Shown here piece after piece: positions 23,331 through 32,446 of a DNA stretch of 32,681 bases; the first letter of the stretch is position 1, and each line of letters begins with the position of its first letter. The notes under the pieces are model-generated. The model saw only the letters and a program-made list of their open reading frames with translations. It did not search any database and was not told where the DNA came from. The translations under genes and the position numbers were made by a program. Origin of the DNA: Opitutales bacterium (GTDB taxonomy: Bacteria; Verrucomicrobiota; Verrucomicrobiia; Opitutales; Opitutaceae); the NCBI GenBank assembly GCA_018700525.1, contig JABITN010000054.1, positions 1-32,681 on the forward strand, read 5' to 3'.

Positions 23331-26300
23331 ATGAAGACGATCCAAACAATTCTATCTTTCGCCGCAGTAGGGCTTCTTTCAAGCAGCTCTTTTGCGAATA
23401 CATTCACACTCGTTTCGCTATCTGGAGACACGGCAGACACGAATCCGGAGCAGACATACGAGTCATTCAGCCTGCCTGAAATCAACGAATCAGGACAGGT
23501 TGCATTTGGAGCCCGCTTTGAGAACCCTGAGCTCAACCAAGCATTCCAAAACGATCTGCTCCCTCTTTTTGCTGAGAGTTGCTACAAATGTCATGGCGAC
23601 GGAGGCCCTCGGTTGAACAATATCGACCTAAGGCCCATTCTCACAGCCCAAGATCTCCTCGCTCGTCCTAATGGCCTCACGGCCATCCGGAATCGGATCA
23701 ACAACAATAGTATGCCCCCCAATTCCGAGCCGTCGCTCGATCCGGAAACCAAGGCTCAAGCGGTCGCCACTCTCAACCTTCTCATCGAAGTGGCCAACCA
23801 GAGCAATACGCACTTGGACGCAGCGCTGCAATTCGACAACGGACAGCTGATCACCCTAGCCGCGAAAGGCGAAACGGCGACCGTTAACGGCCAAGCAGGC
23901 GAGATAGAAAGCATTCGCTCCGTATCTGCAACCGAGAGCAACAACGTGGCGTTAATCGCTACCCTGGCTGAATCGCATCCACTCGATGGAATAGACCTCC
24001 TCCTTTCTGCCAACGCAAATTCTCAAGAGCTTCAACTACACACGCATGAGTCTACCGCGCCGCTCATCGATTTCAGCGGAACGCGCGACAACAGTCGCCG
24101 TCACCAAATTCTGGGCACTCCTCAAAGTGTTCCCGCGAATGCCTTTTCTTTCTGGTCTCGTCTACGAACCGGTCAAACTCCCGACGAATCAGGTCTATGG
24201 ATCGTCGATCTAGATTCCATATCCGCTCCATTGAATGGACAGCGCCTCGTCGCAATCGGAGGATCCACCGCAAATGGCGGTGCCCTTACCCTCGAAGCGC
24301 CTGTTGCCAGTTCGTTCAATGCAACCCTTGCGGGGGCATTTACCGCAAGCTTGGAAGACGGCGACGAGAACAGCTTCAATAACGATATTGCGATTTGGAG
24401 TGTCGATTCCAGCAGCAATGCGACCTTGATTGCTAAAACCGGCGATACGGCGCCAGATTCGTCCGACACCTTTCTCTCGTTCGGCAAACCGGCAGTTGAC
24501 AGCGACGGAGACGTTTATTTCTGGTCGAATTTACTTACCGAAAACGAAGCGGAAGGTCTCTACCAGTTTTCCGACGGCAGCCTTGCAACGCTTGCATCGA
24601 CTACTCAAGCAATCGATGTTTTCGGAACTCCTAGAACCTATTCCGAATTCCTTGATCCTGTTGTAAATGGAGCCGGAGACCTCGCTGTACTCGCTACGGA
24701 AGCTCTCGGAGACCTACAGACAATCCTTCATCGTGACAGCTCTGGAGTTTGGTCGATCGTCGCCCAAACCGACATGCAAGCGCCAGGCGCTCAGAGTGGC
24801 GTAACATTCAACATTCTTAGCTCTCCTCACCTCAATGGCAACGGACAAGTGGCTTTCCAAGCTTCTCTCTCAGGATCTGGAGATTCCATCTCCGATACCA
24901 CGGACACAGGTGCTTGGGCGACGGATTCGAACGGATTCTTAGCCCTTGTCGCGCGTGCAGGAGACACCATCGAGGTTCGGCCAAGTTTCCCAGCGACGAT
25001 CAAATCGGCCACGATTAGCGGTTTCAATACCGCAAATCAAATCGCTCTGAATTATTCGTTCACAAACGGAGCCAGCGCCATTGCTATCGTCGGCCTCGCG
25101 GATATCCTGCCTCCAAGCATCGCCGAACAACCGGCAAGCGAAACTTCTTACGATGGCGAAACAGTTATTCTGTCAGTCGAAGCAGAGGGACAAGGGCCAT
25201 TCGAATACCAATGGAAAAAAGACGGTATCGACCTCGAAGGAGCAACGAACTCTGCCTACACAATCGACAACGCTTCATCCGACAATGATGGAGACTATAC
25301 AGTTGTGGTTTCGTCAACCTCCGGTTCGGTCACCAGCGCTGTTGCTGCTCTTTCAATAGAATTTCTGCCTTCCGCTCCGGTTTTCGTAGACCACCCATTA
25401 GGAGACATTGCCCTGCTCGGTACTCAAGCATTCCTAGACACGCGAGCAGTCTCGACATCAGCCGTCTCTTACCAGTGGTTTTTCGAGGGTAATGCCTTGC
25501 CCGGAGAAACCAACGACACTCTAACGATCAACCCAGCAAGAGCGGAAAACGAAGGCACTTACCATGTTGTTGCGACAAGTGCGGGCGGCACCGCCACAAG
25601 CGCCGAATCAGAGGTTCTTGTTACCGACAAACGGCTTATTAACGTCGCAGCCCGTTCCCGGGTTGGTTCAGGAGCCAACGTTCTAATTGCTGGGTTTGTC
25701 GTAATCGGACCAGAACCTAAGCAGATATTGATCCGAGGACTGGGTCCTGGGCTTCCCGAGGGACTTGACCGACTCTCAAATCCAAGACTCGAAATTTACA
25801 ATAGTTCTGGCGAGATGATACACTTCAATAATAGCTGGGGCGAAAATGAAAACCCTGGCGCTATCACTCAAGCCTCTCTCGAAACGGGAGCAGGAGGAGG
25901 AAAGCCTCTAGAACCTGGCGATACCGCTTTGCTAGTCGAACTTGAGCAAGGCCTTTATACCGCGATCGTCCGCAGCGAAGACGATACAAGCGGAATTGCT
26001 CTTGTCGAAGCATTCGAAGTTGGAGAAAACCTCACTCGATTGGTTAATGTATCGTCCCGCGCCTTCGTTGGCGTTGGCGACGAAGTCGTAATTCCTGGCT
26101 TCATCGTACAAGGCGATCTTCCTACCCGCGTTCTCATCCGAGCCATTGGACCGGGCCTCATTAAGCAAGATGTAGCTGGCGTTCTCGAATTTCCTGAAAT
26201 CACTGTCTATGACTTCTTCGGAGAGGTAATAGCTCAAAACGACGGATGGGGAAACCTGTGGAACCCAGAGACTATCAATGAAGCCAGTGCCTTGGTGGGA

Positions 26301-26435
26301 GCCCAACCAATCGATGAAGGAAGCGAAGACGCCGCGCTGATCCTCGATCTCGAACCTGGTCTTTACACTGTGAAAGTGAGCGGCGAGAATCAAACTTCAG
26401 GCGTCGCTCTTGTCGAAGTATTCGCGATTCCATAA
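23331..26435 (+). CDS. Secreted cytochrome c motif, Ig-like and tandem C-terminal module protein
   Basis: 1034 residues from ATG 23331, five bases after the DUF1501 stop. Residues 1-23 are a Sec signal peptide. A repeat-rich domain follows, with blocks such as INESGQVAFGA, VDSDGDVYFWS, VNGAGDLAVLA and LNGNGQVAFQA. Inserted into the first block is a cytochrome c-like segment: CYKCH heme motif (C84, C87, H88) and SMPP (M128) as likely second axial ligand. Two Ig-like domains lie at about 595-680 and 683-765. Two related C-terminal modules follow, 767-900 and 903-1034, each starting (R)L(I/V)NV...R..VG.G and containing (G)FxV/xGPGL. Inference: an exported electron-carrying or redox-sensing partner of DUF1800/DUF1501. 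No sorting signal was recognised at the C-terminus. Confidence 0.85.
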   Translation: MKTIQTILSFAAVGLLSSSSFANTFTLVSLSGDTADTNPEQTYESFSLPEINESGQVAFGARFENPELNQAFQNDLLPLFAESCYKCHGDGGPRLNNIDLRPILTAQDLLARPNGLTAIRNRINNNSMPPNSEPSLDPETKAQAVATLNLLIEVANQSNTHLDAALQFDNGQLITLAAKGETATVNGQAGEIESIRSVSATESNNVALIATLAESHPLDGIDLLLSANANSQELQLHTHESTAPLIDFSGTRDNSRRHQILGTPQSVPANAFSFWSRLRTGQTPDESGLWIVDLDSISAPLNGQRLVAIGGSTANGGALTLEAPVASSFNATLAGAFTASLEDGDENSFNNDIAIWSVDSSSNATLIAKTGDTAPDSSDTFLSFGKPAVDSDGDVYFWSNLLTENEAEGLYQFSDGSLATLASTTQAIDVFGTPRTYSEFLDPVVNGAGDLAVLATEALGDLQTILHRDSSGVWSIVAQTDMQAPGAQSGVTFNILSSPHLNGNGQVAFQASLSGSGDSISDTTDTGAWATDSNGFLALVARAGDTIEVRPSFPATIKSATISGFNTANQIALNYSFTNGASAIAIVGLADILPPSIAEQPASETSYDGETVILSVEAEGQGPFEYQWKKDGIDLEGATNSAYTIDNASSDNDGDYTVVVSSTSGSVTSAVAALSIEFLPSAPVFVDHPLGDIALLGTQAFLDTRAVSTSAVSYQWFFEGNALPGETNDTLTINPARAENEGTYHVVATSAGGTATSAESEVLVTDKRLINVAARSRVGSGANVLIAGFVVIGPEPKQILIRGLGPGLPEGLDRLSNPRLEIYNSSGEMIHFNNSWGENENPGAITQASLETGAGGGKPLEPGDTALLVELEQGLYTAIVRSEDDTSGIALVEAFEVGENLTRLVNVSSRAFVGVGDEVVIPGFIVQGDLPTRVLIRAIGPGLIKQDVAGVLEFPEITVYDFFGEVIAQNDGWGNLWNPETINEASALVGAQPIDEGSEDAALILDLEPGLYTVKVSGENQTSGVALVEVFAIP

Positions 26436-26708
26436 AGACAAAAAGTCCCTCGCTCCCGAAGACGACCCTTCCGCCGTTGCCGAAGCAGGCTGCCGAGCTG
26501 TAGATTCAATAATGTTAGTAGGACACGAACTCAATCTGTCCCTCCTAAGGCTCGCTCCTGCACACGAGAACCAACACCTTCAAGCGCATCGCTTTCCACA
26601 CGGCATCCCATTCTCTGCTTATCCCGCCTCGCAGCAGGCGACACCTCAGCACCGTGGCAAATCGAATGACACATCGGCCATCGACTGTTCAAATATGAAT
26701 ACAGGGAA

Positions 26709-27626
26709 ATGAAAATTTTACTCACAGGAGCATCAGGACTCTTGGGTAGTGCATTCGCAAAAGCCGCTCACCGCAGAAAACACGAAGTCCTCGGCCTCGT
26801 AGGCTCCTATTCGGAAAACATCGAAGGCCTCGACCAGCAAAAGCGCATCGATCTCCACGACCTAGCTACTCTCGAAAAGCTGGTCCTGGAAAACTTTCCA
26901 GACGCGATTGTCAATTGCGCCGCCTACGCGACGCCCTCCGATTGCGAAACCGATCCCGACAAAACAGCGGAAATAAACGTTAGCCTTCCGGAAAAGCTAG
27001 CCCTACTCTCGCGACACCTCTTCGCTCGCTATCTTCACGTCTCTAGCGACCAAGTTTTCGACGGGAAAGCAGCTCCCTATTCGATCTCCGACGATCCGAA
27101 TCCGCCAAATAAATACGGGGAGCAAAAATCCGAATCGGAGAAACGCGTCCTCGAAATGGCCGAAGAATTCGCATCCGTCATCCGGATACCGCTACTCAAT
27201 GGGAATAGCCCTAGAGGCACGCGCAGCATACACGAGCAACTCTTCCACGCCTGGAGCCATGGGGATCGGCCGCACCTATTCACTGACGAATATCGCCAAC
27301 CTTGCCTGACCGATAATCTCGCGGAAGCGATGGTAGAACTGTGCGAACGCAAGGATCAGAGAGGACTCCTCCATTGGGCGGGCGAAAACCGACTTTCCCG
27401 CTTCGAAATTGGACAGAAGATCCTGATTCACTTCGGACTACCCGAAGACTTTATCCAAGAATCCCAACGAGGCGACGATCCGCGATTCGCCAATCGACAA
27501 GCCGATCTGTCCCTCGAGTTGCAACCGCTTGCCGGCCTCCTCAAAACGCGCCCGCAAGCATTCGCCGACCAACTCGACGCGCTGGTCGTCCCAAAACCTT
27601 ATCGCAACTGGTTCAACGCAATCTAA
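26709..27626 (+). CDS. RmlD-like NAD(P)-dependent sugar reductase/epimerase (extended SDR)
   Basis: 305 residues. N-terminal Rossmann motif GASGLLGSAF, then the NCAAYATPSDCETDPDKTAEINV block of RmlD proteins, the HVSSDQVFDGKAAPYSISDDPNPPNKYGEQKSESEKRVL segment with catalytic Y-x3-K, and a C-terminal substrate domain. RmlD reduces dTDP-4-dehydrorhamnose; RmlD-like homologues also include the methionine adenosyltransferase beta-type and other reductases. No rmlA, B or C neighbours are seen, so the exact substrate is open. AGGG is only two bases before the ATG, too close for a standard Shine-Dalgarno. Located 273 bases after the Ig-protein gene in otherwise empty DNA. Confidence 0.85.
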   Translation: MKILLTGASGLLGSAFAKAAHRRKHEVLGLVGSYSENIEGLDQQKRIDLHDLATLEKLVLENFPDAIVNCAAYATPSDCETDPDKTAEINVSLPEKLALLSRHLFARYLHVSSDQVFDGKAAPYSISDDPNPPNKYGEQKSESEKRVLEMAEEFASVIRIPLLNGNSPRGTRSIHEQLFHAWSHGDRPHLFTDEYRQPCLTDNLAEAMVELCERKDQRGLLHWAGENRLSRFEIGQKILIHFGLPEDFIQESQRGDDPRFANRQADLSLELQPLAGLLKTRPQAFADQLDALVVPKPYRNWFNAI

Positions 27627-27763
27627 CTTTCGCGGATATTCCACCCGCTTCTCATATGGGAATCGCAAACGATATACTCTATATTCTCCTGGACACGTAT
27701 TCGAATTCAGGTTGTGCCCATAGATAGCCGTCCGTCCGATTTACCACAGAACTCGATTACCGA

Positions 27764-28465
27764 ATGTCCCACGAGCTTCACGTCATCCCCGATGCTACTC
27801 ATACCGCGGCCAAAAACATGGCCCATGATTTTTTGCTCCTGAATCGCTATCACCCAAGCGATGCTCTACGCATTCGCCACTACGAATGGACCCGCCCTTC
27901 ATACACATTCGGATTGAGCCAAGCTTTCAGCTATATTCGTTCGGAAATAGACCATCCAACAGCTGATATTTGCCGACGCCCAACCGGTGGTGGCGTAGTA
28001 AACCACCAGGAAGACTGGACCTACTCGCTCGTCATCCCGACCGGCCATCCACTAGGAAACGACCAGCCGCTAGATATTTACAAGAAAGTGCACGATTGCA
28101 TAATCGCCGCCATGGCAACCCAAGGCAGCGACGTTGCACTTAACCTATCAGCGCCAGAAAGCTCCACGCCAGGAGTCTGTTTCAACAAACCGGAAGTCTA
28201 CGACGTAGTGCTCCGCAATTTCCCAAGTAAAGTAGCCGGAGCCGCTCAAAAACGCTCAAAGGCAGGCTATTTGATGCAGGGATCCATCTGGAAACCCATC
28301 GTCCCAAACATGGAATGGAACCAATTCTACAATGATTTCATCCTAGAAATCGGCAAGGCCGCAGATGCAGAGATCCAATTCAAAGCCTGGCCAGAGTGGA
28401 AAGATTCAGAAGAATCTCAGCTATCCCAGCAGTTCGATTCCGACGACTGGAATAAACGCCGATAA
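27764..28465 (+). CDS. Lipoate-protein ligase A/biotin ligase-type protein
   Basis: 233 residues. The lipoate/biotin ligase catalytic domain shows RRPTGGGVVNHQEDWTYSLVIP at about 72-93, where RRxTGGG binds the acyl adenylate, and SKVAGAAQKRSKAGYLMQGSI at about 160-180, with the conserved lysine in KVAGAAQ. It is shorter than E. coli LplA and lacks its C-terminal accessory domain. It may ligate lipoate or octanoate to E2 or glycine-cleavage H proteins. The exact activity (ligase versus octanoyltransferase) cannot be fixed by eye. Starts at ATG 27764 and is convergent with the phosphofructokinase gene, 40 bases apart. Confidence 0.85.
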   Translation: MSHELHVIPDATHTAAKNMAHDFLLLNRYHPSDALRIRHYEWTRPSYTFGLSQAFSYIRSEIDHPTADICRRPTGGGVVNHQEDWTYSLVIPTGHPLGNDQPLDIYKKVHDCIIAAMATQGSDVALNLSAPESSTPGVCFNKPEVYDVVLRNFPSKVAGAAQKRSKAGYLMQGSIWKPIVPNMEWNQFYNDFILEIGKAADAEIQFKAWPEWKDSEESQLSQQFDSDDWNKRR

Positions 28466-28505
28466 CGCCTGCAAGCGGGAAGAGCGCACCCCTATCTGTA
28501 AAAGC

Positions 28506-29729
28506 TCAATGAACCGCCGTTGGGGCTCCCTTAGGCTGACCAATGCTGGCGAGCAATTCATCGAACCATTCTTCGTTCGTATCGAAAGGCTTGCCGCCCG
28601 CAACGCGCTCGAACTCGCACGCTCGAAGGATATCGCGGTCGTTTTCATCATGACCGATCAGTCCGCTTTCGCCCGCTAACGCCGATTCGACAGCCTTATC
28701 CGTGCAGCTCTTAATCAGATTCAAATCCTTCGCATTCGCTTTTGCGGCACGAGAGTAATACCCGCTCTTCTGGACCAACACCTTCTCAGCACCAATCATT
28801 TCCTTAAACTGCTTTGCGAAGTACTGGCCCGGGTTAATGAAATCGAGCTGAACATGCCCAAACGCATCGCGCACGATCCCCTCTCCAGCAGCTTCTTTCT
28901 CAGCGATGATCGCATCGACACCCGCTCCTTCGCTCAAGAAGATGTTCACGGCGTCATGCTCGTCTAGTTGCTTGCTAAGGCGCACTGCCTCTGCCTTGAA
29001 ATCGATATCCAATTCCGGAAGGTAAACCGCATGCACATCGTGACGCTCCTGGGCTAAGCCAATCTCAGGCACCCAAGGTTTACTCGCCATGCGATCATGA
29101 TATTCTTTCGCCGTCGCCGCTGCCAACCAGCCGCAATGACGACCCATAATTTCATGGATAATCAACATACGCGGGCTCGAATTGTGCTCAGCGACTACGT
29201 TTTCAAAGTAATTAGCCCCATGCTCTGCCGCCGTATAAGCTCCAAGCGAGGTTTTGATAGGATACACGTCGTTATCGATCGTCTTCGGCAAGCCGATCAC
29301 CTGCAGCGCATAATCATTCTCCCCCAAATACTTCGCCAGATCCGCTGCCGCGGTATTCGTGTCGTCGCCTCCGATCGTATGAAGCACATCCACTCCATCC
29401 TTCACCAGCTGTTCAGCCGCCACCTTTTGCGGATCTTCGCCAGGCTTTACCAATCCACGCTTTTCGCAGTCCGCTTTATTAGTGAGCTTCACGCGCGAAT
29501 TGCCTACCGGGCTGCCGCCAAATACATGCAGATTGCCAGCGTTCTTACGCACTTCCGGAGTCACCTTGTAGCTCAAGCCTTTCAACAAGCCGTAATAGCC
29601 GTTCTTGTAGCAAATGATCTCCACATCAGGAGCAATTTCCGTGTATCGCTGGATCAATCCGCCAATCGCAGAGGAAAGACAGGGAGCCAAGCCCCCCGCC
29701 GTGAGAATGCCTACTTTCTTAACGCTCAT
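28506..29729 (-). CDS. pfp: Pyrophosphate-dependent 6-phosphofructokinase
   Basis: 407 residues. The N-terminus is VGILTAGGLAPCLSSAI, then GGDDTNTAAADL (about 121-132) and LPKTIDND with the catalytic aspartate. Use of GGDDT, with aspartate where ATP enzymes have glycine, is the known marker of pyrophosphate as phosphoryl donor. MGRHCGWLAAATA and FINPGQYFAK are also family features. The enzyme reversibly interconverts fructose 6-phosphate and fructose 1,6-bisphosphate, so it works in glycolysis and gluconeogenesis. The length is that of the bacterial short PFP class. Start ATG 29729, divergent from tex (290 bases). Confidence 0.93.
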   Translation of the reverse strand: MSVKKVGILTAGGLAPCLSSAIGGLIQRYTEIAPDVEIICYKNGYYGLLKGLSYKVTPEVRKNAGNLHVFGGSPVGNSRVKLTNKADCEKRGLVKPGEDPQKVAAEQLVKDGVDVLHTIGGDDTNTAAADLAKYLGENDYALQVIGLPKTIDNDVYPIKTSLGAYTAAEHGANYFENVVAEHNSSPRMLIIHEIMGRHCGWLAAATAKEYHDRMASKPWVPEIGLAQERHDVHAVYLPELDIDFKAEAVRLSKQLDEHDAVNIFLSEGAGVDAIIAEKEAAGEGIVRDAFGHVQLDFINPGQYFAKQFKEMIGAEKVLVQKSGYYSRAAKANAKDLNLIKSCTDKAVESALAGESGLIGHDENDRDILRACEFERVAGGKPFDTNEEWFDELLASIGQPKGAPTAVH

Positions 29730-29778
29730 ATTCTAAGTCTGTGGATAGTTCAAAAGAAGGGCTACGGCTAAAGTGCTT

Positions 29779-29788
29779 TTTCGCGAAA
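29779..29788. repeat. Palindrome TTTCGCGAAA between pfp and tex
   Basis: A perfect 10-base palindrome lies 50 bases upstream of the pfp start. It may be a transcription-factor site in the divergent region, but chance occurrence is possible. Confidence 0.25.
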
Positions 29789-29823
29789 CACAAGCCGCTC
29801 CTGGAGAAAGTTCGATCTAGACC

Positions 29824-29847
29824 CTATTGGTCATCTCGAGCCAATAG
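29824..29847. repeat. CTATTGG/CCAATAG inverted repeat upstream of tex
   Basis: CTATTGG (29824-29830) and CCAATAG (29841-29847) are perfect inverted repeats with a 10-base spacer. It lies in the divergent region between pfp and tex. Operator or hairpin; role unknown. Confidence 0.3.
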
Positions 29848-29901
29848 ATTCCCCATTGCGGTCCCAAACCTTATTTGGCGAGGCCCAACGGAGGCATCCT
29901 A

Positions 29902-29973
29902 GCGACTGACAAGGAACAACGACTTCAATTTGCATCCCCTGTTCAGTATTTACATTAATCGCTTGTCAGTCGC
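29902..29973. promoter_or_regulatory. Perfect 12-base inverted repeat in the tex upstream region
   Basis: GCGACTGACAAG (29902-29913) and CTTGTCAGTCGC (29962-29973) are perfect inverted repeats separated by 48 bases, ending 46 bases before the tex ATG. The spacer is AT-rich and holds TTCAGTATTTACATTAATC, which may contain a promoter. The arms could be paired regulator sites or a long leader hairpin. No flanking duplication was found, so it is not obviously a transposable element. Confidence 0.45.
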
Positions 29974-30019
29974 CAGCCCCCTCTCATTCTTGCCCATTTT
30001 TCACATTTCCAACTTCGAT

Positions 30020-32311
30020 ATGGTCGAATCGTTTCTTCCCAAAATTTCCGATGAACTCTGTCTGCAAATCCACCAGACTGCTGCCACTGTAAAGCTGCTC
30101 GCAGAAGGAGGAACCGTTCCCTTCATCGCCCGCTACCGTAAAGAAGCAACTGGAGGAATCGACGAAGTCGCCATCGCAGCCATTCGCGATCGGCTCGCCC
30201 AGCTCAAAGCTATCGAAGAGCGACGCGGAGCGATCATCAAATCACTCGAAGAGCGCAAGCTGCTCACCGATACCCTCAAATCATCCATCCAAAATGCGGA
30301 TACGCTCGCTCGACTCGAAGACGTCTACCAACCCTACAAACCCAAGCGTCGTACCAAAGCCACCATCGCTCGCGAAAAAGGCCTTGAGCCACTCGCCCAA
30401 AAGATCTTCGAACAAGCCAGCGACTGCGATCCGGAAAACGAAGCGAAAGCATTCATCGACTCCGAAAAAGAAGTCGCCAGTACCGAAGAAGCCCTAACCG
30501 GAGCTCGCGACATCATCGCCGAGTGGATCAACGACGACGCGGACGCCCGGGCGGAACTACGCTCTTACTACCTTTCCGAATCGACTCTCGCCTCCAAGGT
30601 CATGCTAGGCAAAGAGAACGAAGGCGAAAAATTCCGCGACTACTTCGATTGGTCCGAACCCGCCAAGAAAGCCCCATCGCATCGCATCCTCGCCATTCGA
30701 CGTGGCGAAAGCGAAATGAATCTCAGCATGACCGTCCGACCGGATGAAGATGGGGCCATCGCCAAACTCGAACACCGATTCGTCTCCGGACAATCGCCAG
30801 CTAGCCAACAAGTCAGGCTCGCGACCAAAAACGGATTCAAGCGCCTGCTTTCCACTTCTATGGAAACCGCTGCTCGTCTCAATCTGAAAAAACGAGCCGA
30901 CCAGGAAGCGATTTCCGTATTCGCCTCCAACCTACGTGAACTCCTCCTCGCTCCCGCTCTCGGTCAAAAAGCCATCGTCGCAATCGACCCGGGATTCCGC
31001 ACAGGCTGCAAACTCGTCGCTCTCGATCCGCAAGGCAAACTCCTCTTTGACTCCGTCATCTACCCAACCCACGGAGCTCGTCAACAAGGGGAAGCCAAAG
31101 ACCTGCTTCTCAGAATATGCAAACAGTTCGAAATCAAGGCCATCGCCATTGGCAACGGCACCGCCGGCCGTGAAACCGAAACGTTCGTCAAAGGATGCGG
31201 ACTTCCTAAGTCCATCCTCATTGTAAGCGTAAACGAAAGCGGAGCTTCCATCTATTCCGCATCCGAAGCGGCTCGCGATGAATTCCCCGACAAAGACATC
31301 ACTGTCCGTGGAGCCGTATCCATCGGACGAAGACTAACCGACCCGCTTGCCGAACTCGTAAAGCTCGATCCCAAATCGATCGGCGTCGGCCAATACCAAC
31401 ACGACGTCGACCAACGCGCTCTCAAAGCGAGCCTCGACGATGTCGTCATGAGCTGCGTCAACGGCGTTGGAGTGGAGATTAACACTGCCAGCAAGCAATT
31501 GCTCTCCTACGTTTCCGGCCTCAACCCGCGCATCGCCGAAGCCATCGTCAAACGTCGAGAAGACGAAGGCCCTTTCAAATCGCGCAATGAAATTCTCAAA
31601 GTAGCAGGAGTCGGCCCAAAAGCGTTCGAACAAGCCGCAGGATTCCTACGCATCCGCGATGCAGCCAACCCCCTAGACGGAAGCGCCGTTCATCCGGAAC
31701 GCTACAGCCTCGTCGAGCAAATGGCCAAGGATCTATCGGGCAGCCTAAAAGACTTGATGACCGACAGTTCTGCTCGCGGGAAGGTCGATATCCAAAAATA
31801 CGCTACAGACGAAGTTGGCGAACCCACTTTGAAGGACATCCTGCAAGAGCTGGCTCGACCCGGGCGCGACCCTCGAGAACAATTCGAAGTCGTGCAATTC
31901 AAAGAAGGTGTCAATGAAATCGGCGATCTGCGCGAAGGCATGAAGCTACCAGGCGTCGTCACCAACGTCACCGCCTTCGGAGCCTTCGTCGACATTGGCG
32001 TTCACCAAGACGGTCTCGTCCACATCAGCCAACTTGCCGACACGTTTGTGAAAGAACCGAGCGAGCACGTAAAAGTTGGCCAGAAAACGCATGTTACAGT
32101 CACTAAAATCGACGTAGCTCGCATACGCATAGCCCTCTCGATGAAGAGCCAGCCTGAAATCGGCTCCAAGCCCCGCACCGCCGACCGCGACAACGGACGC
32201 CGCGACTCCGCCAAGCGACCACAGACGAATCGTCCCACTCAACGAAGCAAACCAAAACGCTCATTCGAAGGTAACGGCCTCTCCGACGCATTCGGCAAAC
32301 TCGGGCTGTAG
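30020..32311 (+). CDS. tex: Tex family RNA-binding transcription accessory protein
   Basis: 763 residues from ATG 30020 (MVESFLPKISDEL), the family-typical start; an in-frame start at 29930 adds 30 residues without similarity. Domain order is Tex N-terminal helical domain (GGTVPFIARYRKEATGGIDE; LEDVYQPYKPKRRTKATIAREKGLEPLA), YqgF/RNase H-like domain (VAIDPGFRTGCKLVALD), helix-hairpin-helix region (GVGVEINTASKQLLSYVSGL; FKSRNEILKVAGVGPKAFEQAAGFLRI), and an S1 domain (LPGVVTNVTAFGAFVDIGVHQDGLVHIS). A basic, low-complexity tail follows. Tex binds nucleic acid and affects transcription and RNA turnover; its precise role is not settled. The gene is monocistronic-looking here. Confidence 0.95.
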   Translation: MVESFLPKISDELCLQIHQTAATVKLLAEGGTVPFIARYRKEATGGIDEVAIAAIRDRLAQLKAIEERRGAIIKSLEERKLLTDTLKSSIQNADTLARLEDVYQPYKPKRRTKATIAREKGLEPLAQKIFEQASDCDPENEAKAFIDSEKEVASTEEALTGARDIIAEWINDDADARAELRSYYLSESTLASKVMLGKENEGEKFRDYFDWSEPAKKAPSHRILAIRRGESEMNLSMTVRPDEDGAIAKLEHRFVSGQSPASQQVRLATKNGFKRLLSTSMETAARLNLKKRADQEAISVFASNLRELLLAPALGQKAIVAIDPGFRTGCKLVALDPQGKLLFDSVIYPTHGARQQGEAKDLLLRICKQFEIKAIAIGNGTAGRETETFVKGCGLPKSILIVSVNESGASIYSASEAARDEFPDKDITVRGAVSIGRRLTDPLAELVKLDPKSIGVGQYQHDVDQRALKASLDDVVMSCVNGVGVEINTASKQLLSYVSGLNPRIAEAIVKRREDEGPFKSRNEILKVAGVGPKAFEQAAGFLRIRDAANPLDGSAVHPERYSLVEQMAKDLSGSLKDLMTDSSARGKVDIQKYATDEVGEPTLKDILQELARPGRDPREQFEVVQFKEGVNEIGDLREGMKLPGVVTNVTAFGAFVDIGVHQDGLVHISQLADTFVKEPSEHVKVGQKTHVTVTKIDVARIRIALSMKSQPEIGSKPRTADRDNGRRDSAKRPQTNRPTQRSKPKRSFEGNGLSDAFGKLGL

Positions 32312-32383
32312 GCCAAGACTTCCTCGACGTTTGGAAATCAGATAGTCGAACGAGTCTAAGAGATTTAGGTCCCCTAATGTGAA

Positions 32384-32400
32384 TCGCCTCGATGAGGCGA
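32384..32400. terminator. Perfect 7-3-7 hairpin after tex
   Basis: TCGCCTC, GAT and GAGGCGA form a perfect hairpin 73 bases past the tex stop and 47 bases before the end of the convergent DUF4399 gene. There is no T-run on either side, so it might be a rho-dependent or processing hairpin rather than a classical terminator. Confidence 0.4.
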
Positions 32401-32446
32401 CAATATCAACCTATTGATGGAAGGGCAATAACTCTCACTGAATACC

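Noticed and set aside
29097-29771. 224-codon frame opposite pfp
   Set aside because: Shadow of the conserved phosphofructokinase gene.
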